In this document: positions 1 to 5,328 of the stretch, one piece after another | Layout: every line of letters begins with the position of its first letter | Numbering within the stretch: the first letter of the stretch is position 1 | From: Candidatus Fermentibacterota bacterium | GTDB lineage: Bacteria; JAFGKV01 | DNA length: 7,073 nucleotides | Assembly: GCA_030620115.1 (NCBI GenBank) | Contig: JAUXFG010000183.1 | Location: 1 to 7,073 of the forward strand | Reading direction: 5' to 3' | Position numbers and translations under genes: made by a program | Notes under the pieces: generated by a model | What the model was told of the DNA's origin: nothing | What the model saw: only the letters and a program-made list of their open reading frames with translations | Databases searched by the model: none

Positions 1-8
1 AAAAATCA

Positions 9-24
9 CAGGCAGGGACGCCTG
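9..24. repeat. Short inverted repeat CAGGC/GCCTG
   Basis: CAGGC at 9-13 is perfectly complementary to GCCTG at 20-24, with a 6-nt loop AGGGAC. An alternative pairing uses GCAGG (12-16) with CCTGC (21-25). It overlaps the first copy of the 13-bp tandem repeat. There is no U-run after it, so it is not an intrinsic terminator on this strand. It may be a piece of an interspersed palindromic element cut by the window edge. Confidence 0.5.
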
Positions 25-47
25 CGCCACTGAGCTGCGCCACTGAG
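22..47. repeat. Perfect 13-bp tandem direct repeat, two copies
   Basis: CTGCGCCACTGAG occupies 22-34 and is repeated without change at 35-47, directly abutting. It runs straight into a run of seven Gs. The window starts too close to judge whether more copies lie upstream. Confidence 0.9.
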
Positions 48-81
48 GGGGGGCGAAGTTTGTGGGGGAGGAGGGAGGGGG
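47..81 (+). repeat. G-rich polypurine tract, possible G-quadruplex
   Basis: G-runs lie at 47-53 (7), 64-68 (5), 73-75 (3) and 77-81 (5), giving four runs of at least three Gs. The first loop is long (10 nt) and the others are short (4 and 1 nt). The arrangement is compatible with a G-quadruplex on the plus strand, although the long first loop weakens that. The core GGGGGAGGAGGG at 64-75 recurs at the far end of the window. Confidence 0.5.
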
Positions 82-102
82 AAGAATTGCTTGATTTCGG
101 AT

Positions 103-118
103 TGCTGGAATGCTGGAA
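103..118. repeat. 8-bp tandem duplication TGCTGGAA
   Basis: TGCTGGAA occurs at 103-110 and again at 111-118, directly adjacent and identical. The next eight bases, TGGGGGAA (119-126), look like a diverged third unit. It resembles a short tandemly repeated non-coding element. Confidence 0.7.
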
Positions 119-127
119 TGGGGGAAG

Positions 128-154
128 AATCTAGAATCTGTCAATCTGTAATCT
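128..154. repeat. AATCT words at 7-8-bp spacing
   Basis: AATCT starts at 128, 135, 143 and 150, so four copies recur with spacings of 7, 8 and 7 bases. This is either a degenerate short tandem repeat or a set of closely spaced binding words. It overlaps the candidate promoter at 154-159. Confidence 0.6.
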
Positions 155-159
155 ATAAT
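154..159 (+). promoter_or_regulatory. Candidate -10 box for the thiL operon
   Basis: The hexamer TATAAT is a perfect match to the sigma-70 -10 consensus, within an AT-rich patch of an otherwise GC-rich flank. No good -35 hexamer lies 16-18 nt upstream; that stretch is the AATCT repeat (for example CTAGAA at 131-136). A start near 166 would give a leader of roughly 135 nt. The call rests on the -10 box alone, and other lineages use different promoter rules. Confidence 0.35.
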
Positions 160-162
160 ATA

Positions 163-178
163 GAGGGAGGGGGAGGAG
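163..178 (+). repeat. Second polypurine tract containing GGGGGAGGAG
   Basis: GAGGGAGGGGGAGGAG is purely purine and contains the 10-mer GGGGGAGGAG (169-178), which also occurs at 64-73 and 7056-7065. A few bases later GGCGAAGTT (184-192) repeats 52-60. The same sequence modules therefore occur twice within the leader. Confidence 0.55.
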
Positions 179-287
179 TTCGAGGCGAAGTTGTCCGGCT
201 GACCTCTGGCGATTGCGGCCGGAGGCCGACTTAGGAGACATGGTGACATGTTCTACTGCACGAGATGGTGGGCAGTGAATGCGGGAT

Positions 288-292
288 AGGAG
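288..292 (+). promoter_or_regulatory. Ribosome binding site deciding the thiL start
   Basis: AGGAG lies 10 nt before the ATG at 303. The earlier in-frame ATG at 279 is preceded only by GGTGGGCAGTGA, which has no clear Shine-Dalgarno match, and the residues it adds are not part of the ThiL family. The start at 303 is therefore preferred. Confidence 0.6.
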
Positions 293-302
293 ATCACACT
301 CG

Positions 303-1358
303 ATGCCGGGACTGCCGGCATGGGATCTGGATGGTGAGAGGGTCTCGGACGTGGGAGAGGATGGCCTTCTTGACCTCATCTTTCAGGAGCTTTCTCCGCC
401 CCATTCTGGAGTACGGATAGCCGCAGGTGATGACGCTGCCAGCATTCGGGTCCCCCGAGGCAATGATCTCCTTGCCACCTGCGATAGCCAGATAGAAGGC
501 GTCCATTTCAGGAAGCAGTGGCTGACCCCGAGGGAACTGGGTTCCCGAGCGTCCAATGTCAATCTCAGTGACTTGGCAGCCATGGGTGCCAGCCCATACT
601 GCGCCTTGCTGAATCTCGCATTGGAGAGTCACACACCCGTTGGTGTAGTGCTTGAGCTTTTCCGTGGGGCGCTTTCTCAGTTGCGACCTGCCGGCGCATC
701 CATCATTGGAGGAAACCTATCACGCTCGGAGTGCGGCCTCAGCGTTGATATGACTCTGATGGGTATATGTCGTTCCGGCATGGCGGTCAAGAGGAGTGGA
801 GCTGCTGAGGGAGATGCGGTCTATGTCTCGGGCTATCCCGGCATGGCCGGCGCCTGCGTGGGCCTTCTCGAGCGTGGACTTGCAGTCCCTTCACCCCAGC
901 TTCTCGGGGCATTCAAAGCTCCTGAACCACGGATCTCCTTAGGACGGAAACTCGCTCGCAAGATGCTTGCTACGGCTATGATCGATATCTCCGACGGACT
1001 TGCATGCGATCTAAATCGTCTAGCATTGGCCAGCGCGGTTCGAATACGGCTTGAAGAAGAGCTAGTCCCCCTGGGGCAGGGGCTGGAGAGCGCGGCGCTC
1101 TCTCTGGGATTGGATCCTATGAGGTGCATCCTTGGCCCTTCAGAGGATTATGAGCTTATCTTCACCATCAGGCCCGAACATGAGGCAAGGCTTCTTCGGA
1201 TGGCGGAGCAGGGTGAGTTCGGTGTTCACCTCACCAGGATTGGGTATTGCGCGACCGGTGAACCAGGATTGGAGAGAAGCGCATGCTTTGGGGATCCTGT
1301 TGGGTGGGATCATTACCGAGGGGATCCCCGGGGGATTTCCGTGTCAACGATGGAGTGA
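303..1358 (+). CDS. thiL: Thiamine-monophosphate kinase ThiL
   Basis: ThiL phosphorylates thiamine monophosphate with ATP to make thiamine diphosphate, the last step of cofactor synthesis, in the cytoplasm. From the ATG at 303 the product is 351 residues, close to the usual 320-350. Family motifs appear in order: GDDAA (about 42-46), EGVHF (65-69), SDLAAMGASP (89-98), GGNLSRS (136-142), DISDGL (228-233), SEDYEL (280-285) and GWDH near the C-terminus (334-337). The Asp-rich GDDAA and DISDGL segments bind Mg-ATP in this PurM-like fold. The gene looks intact. An alternative ATG at 279 would add eight residues but has a poorer ribosome site. It is first in the operon, and its stop is 5 nt before the yjbQ ATG. 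No TPP riboswitch is visible in its leader. The assignment is very secure; the start is less so. Confidence 0.96.
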   Translation: MPGLPAWDLDGERVSDVGEDGLLDLIFQELSPPHSGVRIAAGDDAASIRVPRGNDLLATCDSQIEGVHFRKQWLTPRELGSRASNVNLSDLAAMGASPYCALLNLALESHTPVGVVLELFRGALSQLRPAGASIIGGNLSRSECGLSVDMTLMGICRSGMAVKRSGAAEGDAVYVSGYPGMAGACVGLLERGLAVPSPQLLGAFKAPEPRISLGRKLARKMLATAMIDISDGLACDLNRLALASAVRIRLEEELVPLGQGLESAALSLGLDPMRCILGPSEDYELIFTIRPEHEARLLRMAEQGEFGVHLTRIGYCATGEPGLERSACFGDPVGWDHYRGDPRGISVSTME

Positions 1359-1363
1359 ATGTG

Positions 1364-1780
1364 ATGTCAACATATGCCCGGCATACATGTACGATGAGAA
1401 CCACGAGCCGAATCGCCATGACCGATGTCACCTCTCTCATTGAAGCACGGATTCATCAGGAGGGGTTTCATGATGGGTTCTGCCATCTCTTCTGTCCCCA
1501 CACTACCGCTGGTTTGACCATCAACGAGGGTGCGGATGCCGCGGTGGCGCACGACATCCTCGGGGTATTGAATGACCTGGCGCCTGCGTCGCCGCGCTAC
1601 ACTCATGCTGAAGGCAATTCTGACGCGCACATGAAAAGTACTCTTGTGGGCGTGAGTCTTTCGATTCCAGTGGATGCGGGGAGATTGGTCCTTGGGAGAT
1701 GGCAGAGAGTATTCTTCTGTGAGTTCGATGGGCCACGTCAACGTGAGATATGGCTTCGTTTCACTGAGCACCCGAATTGA
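1364..1780 (+). CDS. yjbQ: YjbQ-family protein (secondary thiamine-phosphate synthase, UPF0047)
   Basis: This 138-residue protein has the normal length and signature of the YjbQ/UPF0047 family. CPHTTAGLTINEGAD (44-58) and HAEGNSDAHMKSTLVG (81-96) carry the conserved histidines (H46, H81, H89) thought to bind metal. The end has the typical LGRWQRVFFCEFDGPRQRE block (110-128). Members of the family have a weak thiamine-phosphate synthase activity that can replace ThiE in complementation tests, but their main physiological role is not settled. Being next to thiL supports a thiamine link here. The ATG at 1364 is chosen because GGAG at 1352-1355 is 8 nt upstream and the protein then aligns end to end. 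A longer frame from 1283 would only add residues read out of frame from thiL. The stop overlaps the tatC start. Confidence 0.93.
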   Translation: MSTYARHTCTMRTTSRIAMTDVTSLIEARIHQEGFHDGFCHLFCPHTTAGLTINEGADAAVAHDILGVLNDLAPASPRYTHAEGNSDAHMKSTLVGVSLSIPVDAGRLVLGRWQRVFFCEFDGPRQREIWLRFTEHPN

Positions 1781-2532
1781 GCGATAGACGGGATCCACCG
1801 GGCGCACGAGGCGCGGATGCCGATGGCGCCCGCTCCGAGATGCCGTTTCTCGATCACTTGGAGGAATTCCGCCGTCGGATTCTGTGGAGTTTGGGTACGC
1901 TTTTTCTTGCAGCACTTGGTTCCTATGTCGTCTCAGGGAGATTGCTCACCATCTTGGTGAGGGCAGCGGGGCAGCTCCAGGCCATCAGTCCCCTGGAGAC
2001 CCTGACCGTGCGGATCAAGATCTCCGTGGTCGCCGGTTTGGTGATCGCACTTCCGGTGATTCTCTATCAGGGATGGCGATTTGTCGCTCCGGGGCTCCTG
2101 CAGAACGAGAAACGTATCGCCTCGGGTCTGATTGTTTCTTCAACCCTCTGTTTTATGTGTGGCGGCATTTTTTCTTTTCTTGTGGTGGGTCCCGCTTCGT
2201 TGCGGGTCTTGGAGGGGTTTGCCACGCCCGAGATAAAGAATGTGTGGAGCGTTTCGAAATATGTCGCGTTCATCCTGAAGCTTATGCTCGCATTCGCCAT
2301 CGTGTTTGAGCTCCCTGTGGCGATATTTTTCCTCAGTAAGCTCGGCGTGGTGACCCCAAAGCTGCTTCGGGCAAAACGGCGGTACGCCATCGTGTTGATA
2401 TTCGTCATGGCGGCAACCATCACCCCACCCGATATGTTCACTCAGATAATGCTCGCAGTTCCCCTTGTTGTGCTGTACGAAGTTGGTATCTTTGTGAGTG
2501 CTGCGGCTCAGCCCAGGCGGAGGAAAACGTGA
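1777..2532 (+). CDS. tatC: Sec-independent protein translocase subunit TatC
   Basis: TatC is the integral membrane receptor that recognises twin-arginine signal peptides of folded proteins. The 251-residue product has the cytoplasmic HLEEFRRR segment (27-34; the usual form is HLxELRxR, so a Leu is Phe here), FVAPGLLQNEKR (102-113) with the conserved Glu at 111, GVVTP (190-194) and TITPPD (214-219) with the conserved Asp. Several hydrophobic segments fit six membrane spans, for example 35-60, 83-99, 114-138, 162-188, 203-216 and 222-243. The upstream choice is TTG at 1777, overlapping the yjbQ stop as TTGA. An ATG at 1840 would give 230 residues starting just before the HLEEF motif and is a real alternative, as neither has a strong Shine-Dalgarno site. 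No tatA or tatB lies nearby. The next gene overlaps by 4 nt. Confidence 0.96.
   Translation: MSDRRDPPGARGADADGARSEMPFLDHLEEFRRRILWSLGTLFLAALGSYVVSGRLLTILVRAAGQLQAISPLETLTVRIKISVVAGLVIALPVILYQGWRFVAPGLLQNEKRIASGLIVSSTLCFMCGGIFSFLVVGPASLRVLEGFATPEIKNVWSVSKYVAFILKLMLAFAIVFELPVAIFFLSKLGVVTPKLLRAKRRYAIVLIFVMAATITPPDMFTQIMLAVPLVVLYEVGIFVSAAAQPRRRKT
2519..2523 (+). promoter_or_regulatory. Ribosome binding site for the polyprenyl synthase, inside tatC
   Basis: GGAGG lies within the last codons of tatC, 5 nt before GTG at 2529 and 14 nt before ATG at 2538. The spacing favours the GTG start, which overlaps the tatC stop as GTGA, a usual arrangement for translational coupling. Confidence 0.65.
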
Positions 2533-3509
2533 GATCAATGGAACTGCTCGAAAATGCGCAAGCTCTCGTCAAGAGGGAACTCGTGTTGACGGACAACGTC
2601 CTCGCACAAGTACGAGCGGAATTCCAAGGTACGCTGCGCTCACTGGGCGATCACGTTCTCAGCGTTTCGGGGAAGCGGTTGCGGCCAACCATACTGCTGC
2701 TTTCGGCAAGGCTCAGAGCACAGTCTCACGGTATGGCGCCCAGAGTTGCCGCGGTGGTGGAACTCATCCATACTGCGACATTGATTCATGATGACAGCAT
2801 TGACGAGGCACAGTTGCGGCGGGGGCGATCGACGGTGAACGTCGAGTGGAATCACCAGGTCGCCACCATGCTGGGGGACACGCTCTATTTACGTGCGTTC
2901 GAGCTACTCACTGAGTTGGGTGAGGATCAGGTCACCGTTCTTCTTGCACGCGCATCGCATACTATGTCTCGCGGTGAGTTGCGCGAGTTTCTATTTCGTG
3001 ACAATCTCATTGAAGAGTCCACCTACTTGGAGTTGATCTGGTCAAAGACGGCTGCCTTCATGGGAGCATGCTGTCATGTCGGCGCGATACTGGGAAGACT
3101 GGACGAAGCCGAATGCCAAGCTATCCGCCAGTATGGAGAGAAGCTTGGGATGGCGTTCCAGATCGTGGATGACATGCTTGACTATTCAGCAAATGCCGAT
3201 CGATTGGGGAAGGAGACGTTGACCGATCTGAGGGAGGGAAAGATGACACTCCCTCTCATCGCGGCCCTGCAATCTTCCGGCAGGGATGGTGATTTCCTGA
3301 AGGAGCAGATCCAACTACTGCGCAGCGGGGAGCTTTCCGGTACAGAGGTTGCCGAGTTTGTAGGCATTCATGGTGGTCTGCACTACGCACGAGACAGGGC
3401 ATTGTCACTGACACAGGATGCCAAGTCATGCCTTTCGGAACTACCGGAATCCGAATCTCGGAGTTCACTTGAGCTGATTGCCGATTATGTGGTCAAACGG
3501 GAGAGGTGA
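2529..3509 (+). CDS. Long-chain polyprenyl diphosphate synthase (IspB/heptaprenyl-type)
   Basis: This trans-prenyltransferase condenses isopentenyl diphosphate onto an allylic diphosphate, most likely making the quinone side chain. The 326-residue all-helical protein has GKRLRP (48-53), the first Asp-rich motif DDSID (88-92) followed by an RRG (97-99), and the second, DDMLD (214-218), preceded by FQIV. LREGKMTLP (235-243) is also typical. The residues just before the first Asp motif (HTATLIH) are small at the chain-length positions, as in IspB, so a long product (C30 or longer) is likely; the exact length cannot be read from sequence. The usual Gln of the helix motif GExxQ is Glu here (GELRE, 149-153), a mild oddity. 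GTG at 2529 is chosen over ATG at 2538 for its ribosome-site spacing. It overlaps tatC by 4 nt; DUF4321 follows after 5 nt. Confidence 0.93.
   Translation: MRSMELLENAQALVKRELVLTDNVLAQVRAEFQGTLRSLGDHVLSVSGKRLRPTILLLSARLRAQSHGMAPRVAAVVELIHTATLIHDDSIDEAQLRRGRSTVNVEWNHQVATMLGDTLYLRAFELLTELGEDQVTVLLARASHTMSRGELREFLFRDNLIEESTYLELIWSKTAAFMGACCHVGAILGRLDEAECQAIRQYGEKLGMAFQIVDDMLDYSANADRLGKETLTDLREGKMTLPLIAALQSSGRDGDFLKEQIQLLRSGELSGTEVAEFVGIHGGLHYARDRALSLTQDAKSCLSELPESESRSSLELIADYVVKRER
3501..3506 (+). promoter_or_regulatory. Ribosome binding site for the DUF4321 gene
   Basis: GAGAGG lies 8 nt before ATG at 3515, within the end of the preceding gene. GTG at 3506 is in frame but overlaps this site, so the ATG is preferred. 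Confidence 0.55.
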
Positions 3510-3514
3510 TAATC

Positions 3515-3781
3515 ATGAGTATTCGTTCGCGCCCCATAGGAATCCTCATTGTGATGCTCGTCGTTGGTTGCGTGCTCGGCAGCCTCTTCGGTGAATTGCT
3601 TGGCGTCATCCTTCCAAAGGGTGTGATTCGTGATTTCTTCGTCACTGGAGTCCGCCCCGGGTTCAACCGGCTCCATGTCGATGTAGGGATTCTGGCATTC
3701 TCCATCGGGTTGAGGATCAAGGTCACGGTGACGAGTGTTCTGGGTATGATGCTCGCGGTCCACATGTTCCGGTGGTATTAA
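3515..3781 (+). CDS. Small membrane protein, DUF4321 family
   Basis: This 88-residue protein matches my memory of the DUF4321 family, whose function is unknown. The N-terminal segment (about 8-32) is a Gly-rich hydrophobic helix ending in GSLFGELLG (22-30), followed by the family-like LPKGVIRDFF (33-42). A less hydrophobic loop with FNRLHVDVG (50-58) leads to a second hydrophobic region (about 59-66) and a C-terminal helix (about 71-85), and the protein ends with aromatic and basic residues (FRWY). Length and layout fit the family. It sits between the polyprenyl synthase and lysS, with 5 nt before it and 11 nt after it, so it is made as part of the operon; the position gives no function. The family call rests on motif recall, not on a search. 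Confidence 0.78.
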   Translation: MSIRSRPIGILIVMLVVGCVLGSLFGELLGVILPKGVIRDFFVTGVRPGFNRLHVDVGILAFSIGLRIKVTVTSVLGMMLAVHMFRWY

Positions 3782-3785
3782 GGGA
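3780..3785 (+). promoter_or_regulatory. Ribosome binding site deciding the lysS start
   Basis: AAGGGA lies 7 nt before ATG at 3793, a good spacing, and overlaps the DUF4321 stop. An in-frame GTG at 3772 would add seven residues but lies upstream of this site inside DUF4321, so the ATG is preferred. Confidence 0.65.
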
Positions 3786-3792
3786 ACGATTC

Positions 3793-5328
3793 ATGGGACT
3801 CGAAGAAACCATCTCCGCGAACATCAAAAAGGCTCAGAACCTTCGGGAGCAAGGCATAGAGCCGTATCCGATTCGGACCCCTGAAACAAGAGCGATTGCC
3901 GAGGTGAAGACGCGGTTCGAAGAGAATCCTTTGGACGATGTGGTAGGTGTGGCCGGGCGGTTGACCGGACGAAGAGCACATGGCAAGGTGGCTTTTGGAG
4001 ATATTCAGGACGAAACGGGGAAGATCCAGCTCTTCATGAGGTCTCAGGAGATTGGCCCGGAGGGTATGGATCTGTTCAATGGACTTGACTTGGGTGATTG
4101 GGTATGGGCTCGTGGACCGGTGGTCAGGACTCGACGAGGAGAAATCAGTGTGGATGTGAGAGAGCTTGTGCTTCTCTCAAAGAGTCTCCGGCCCTTTCCC
4201 GACAAATGGAAAGGCATCGCCGATCCCGAGATTCGGTATCGACAGCGGTATGTGGATCTCATGGTCAATCCCTCCGTGAAGCAGGTTTTCAGAAAGCGCG
4301 CTACAGTGATCGATTCACTCCGCGAACTGCTCCAGCAAAGGGGTTTCCTCGAAGTGGAGACACCGGCATTGCAGCCACTGTACGGCGGCGCAGCGGCACG
4401 GCCATTCGTCACTCACCATCATGTGCTCGACAGCACTCTCTATCTCCGAATCGCTTTGGAGCTTCATCTGAAAAGGCTTTTGGTAGGGGGACTGCGCCGG
4501 GTCTTTGAGATCGGGAAGTGCTTCCGAAATGAGGGGATGGATCGTCTCCATAATCCCGAGTTCACGCTCTTGGAAGCGTATGAGGCCTTCAGCGACTCGG
4601 AAGGCATGATGTCGCTGACAGAGGATCTCATCCGCGCGGCTGCGTTGGCGGCCTGCGGCCGGCTAGACATCGAATACCAGGGTACGCCGATAGATCTTGG
4701 CGCGCAGTTTGAATGTTTATCCATGATCCCGACGCTGAGTGAGAGGCTTTCGCTCGATCCGATGACAGCGCCGCTTGACGATCTCGCCCATGCCTGCCAT
4801 GTTCGCGGTGTGGAAGAGATCCCGGAAAAGGCAGACCGTACCTGGTTTATCGACCGGCTCTTTTCCGTGGCCGTGGAGCCCGAACTGGTTCAGCCCACGT
4901 TTGTCACGGGGCATCCCCTCGACATGTCTCCGCTGGCAAAGTCCGGTGAGGACGATCCGGAACGTGCTTCACGATTCGAGTTGTTCGTGGCGGGCCGGGA
5001 GCTGGTGAACGGCTATTCGGAATTGAACGACCCTGTGAAACAACGGGAAAGGTTGCTCAGACAGCGCCGGAACGAGACATTCGAAGAGCACCTGGTGGAC
5101 GAAGACTTTCTGAGGGCCTTGGAGTATGGCATGCCGCCGGCCGGCGGGTTGGGTCTTGGGGTGGATCGATTGGTCATGCTGCTGACTGATCAACAGAGCA
5201 TCCAGGATGTTATCTTGTTCCCACAGATGAGGCCCGAAGCGGAGAAAGCCAAAGGCGACGTGCCATTGGTTGGTATCGATGCATCGGCACTAGTACCGAT
5301 CCATGTCGATCAGATGAGGAGAGCATAA
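3793..5328 (+). CDS. lysS: Lysyl-tRNA synthetase, class II
   Basis: LysRS attaches lysine to tRNA-Lys using ATP, in the cytoplasm. The 511-residue product has an N-terminal OB-fold anticodon-binding domain (about 50-134) and a class II catalytic core. Motif 1 is around VFRKRATVIDSLRELL (165-180). The GGAAARPF stretch (198-205) follows. Motif 2 runs from FEIGKCFRNEG (238-248) to HNPEFTLLEAYEAF (253-266). RFELFVAGRE (394-403) and the GYSELNDP stretch (407-414) come next, and motif 3 is GLGLGVDRLVMLLT (452-465). The family core ends at ILFPQMRP (474-481), and about 30 further residues form a tail beyond the usual end. ATG at 3793 is chosen from the AAGGGA ribosome site. The stop shares its last base with the start of the lipoprotein gene (TAATG). 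The gene is complete and the assignment secure. Confidence 0.98.
   Translation: MGLEETISANIKKAQNLREQGIEPYPIRTPETRAIAEVKTRFEENPLDDVVGVAGRLTGRRAHGKVAFGDIQDETGKIQLFMRSQEIGPEGMDLFNGLDLGDWVWARGPVVRTRRGEISVDVRELVLLSKSLRPFPDKWKGIADPEIRYRQRYVDLMVNPSVKQVFRKRATVIDSLRELLQQRGFLEVETPALQPLYGGAAARPFVTHHHVLDSTLYLRIALELHLKRLLVGGLRRVFEIGKCFRNEGMDRLHNPEFTLLEAYEAFSDSEGMMSLTEDLIRAAALAACGRLDIEYQGTPIDLGAQFECLSMIPTLSERLSLDPMTAPLDDLAHACHVRGVEEIPEKADRTWFIDRLFSVAVEPELVQPTFVTGHPLDMSPLAKSGEDDPERASRFELFVAGRELVNGYSELNDPVKQRERLLRQRRNETFEEHLVDEDFLRALEYGMPPAGGLGLGVDRLVMLLTDQQSIQDVILFPQMRPEAEKAKGDVPLVGIDASALVPIHVDQMRRA
5317..5321 (+). promoter_or_regulatory. Ribosome binding site for the lipoprotein gene
   Basis: AGGAG at the 3' end of lysS is 6 nt before the ATG at 5328. 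This is the strongest site in the operon by match and spacing, so the last gene can be translated efficiently despite overlapping lysS by one base. Confidence 0.65.

Larger units (their letters stand above)
1..302. other. Non-coding upstream region rich in short repeats
   Basis: No convincing gene lies here; the short open frames on either strand have low-complexity translations unlike any family I recognise. In order it holds a small hairpin (9-24), a 13-bp tandem duplication (22-47), a G-rich polypurine tract (47-81), an 8-bp duplication (103-118), four AATCT words (128-154) containing a TATAAT box, a second polypurine tract (163-178), a small GC hairpin (216-228) and an inverted repeat, ACATG/CATGT (238-251). 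It is the likely leader of the thiL operon. I see no upstream neighbour, so how far the intergenic region extends to the left is unknown. Confidence 0.75.

Noticed and set aside
22-154. CRISPR array
   Set aside because: The repeats are only 5-13 bp, without the 20-40-bp repeats and uniform spacers of a CRISPR, and no cas gene is present.
160-302. TPP riboswitch ahead of thiL
   Set aside because: The leader lacks the conserved CUGAGA and the later thi-box segments; only a small CGGCC/GGCCG hairpin (216-228) and ACATG/CATGT (238-251) are seen.
1367-1915. 182-residue minus-strand open frame opposite yjbQ and tatC
   Set aside because: It lies antisense to two well-supported genes, its translation is rich in Arg, Ser, Pro and His with no family resemblance, and it spans a gene junction.
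3772-3792. Upstream GTG start for lysS, overlapping DUF4321
   Set aside because: The AAGGGA ribosome site at 3780-3785 lies after this GTG and is well placed for ATG at 3793.
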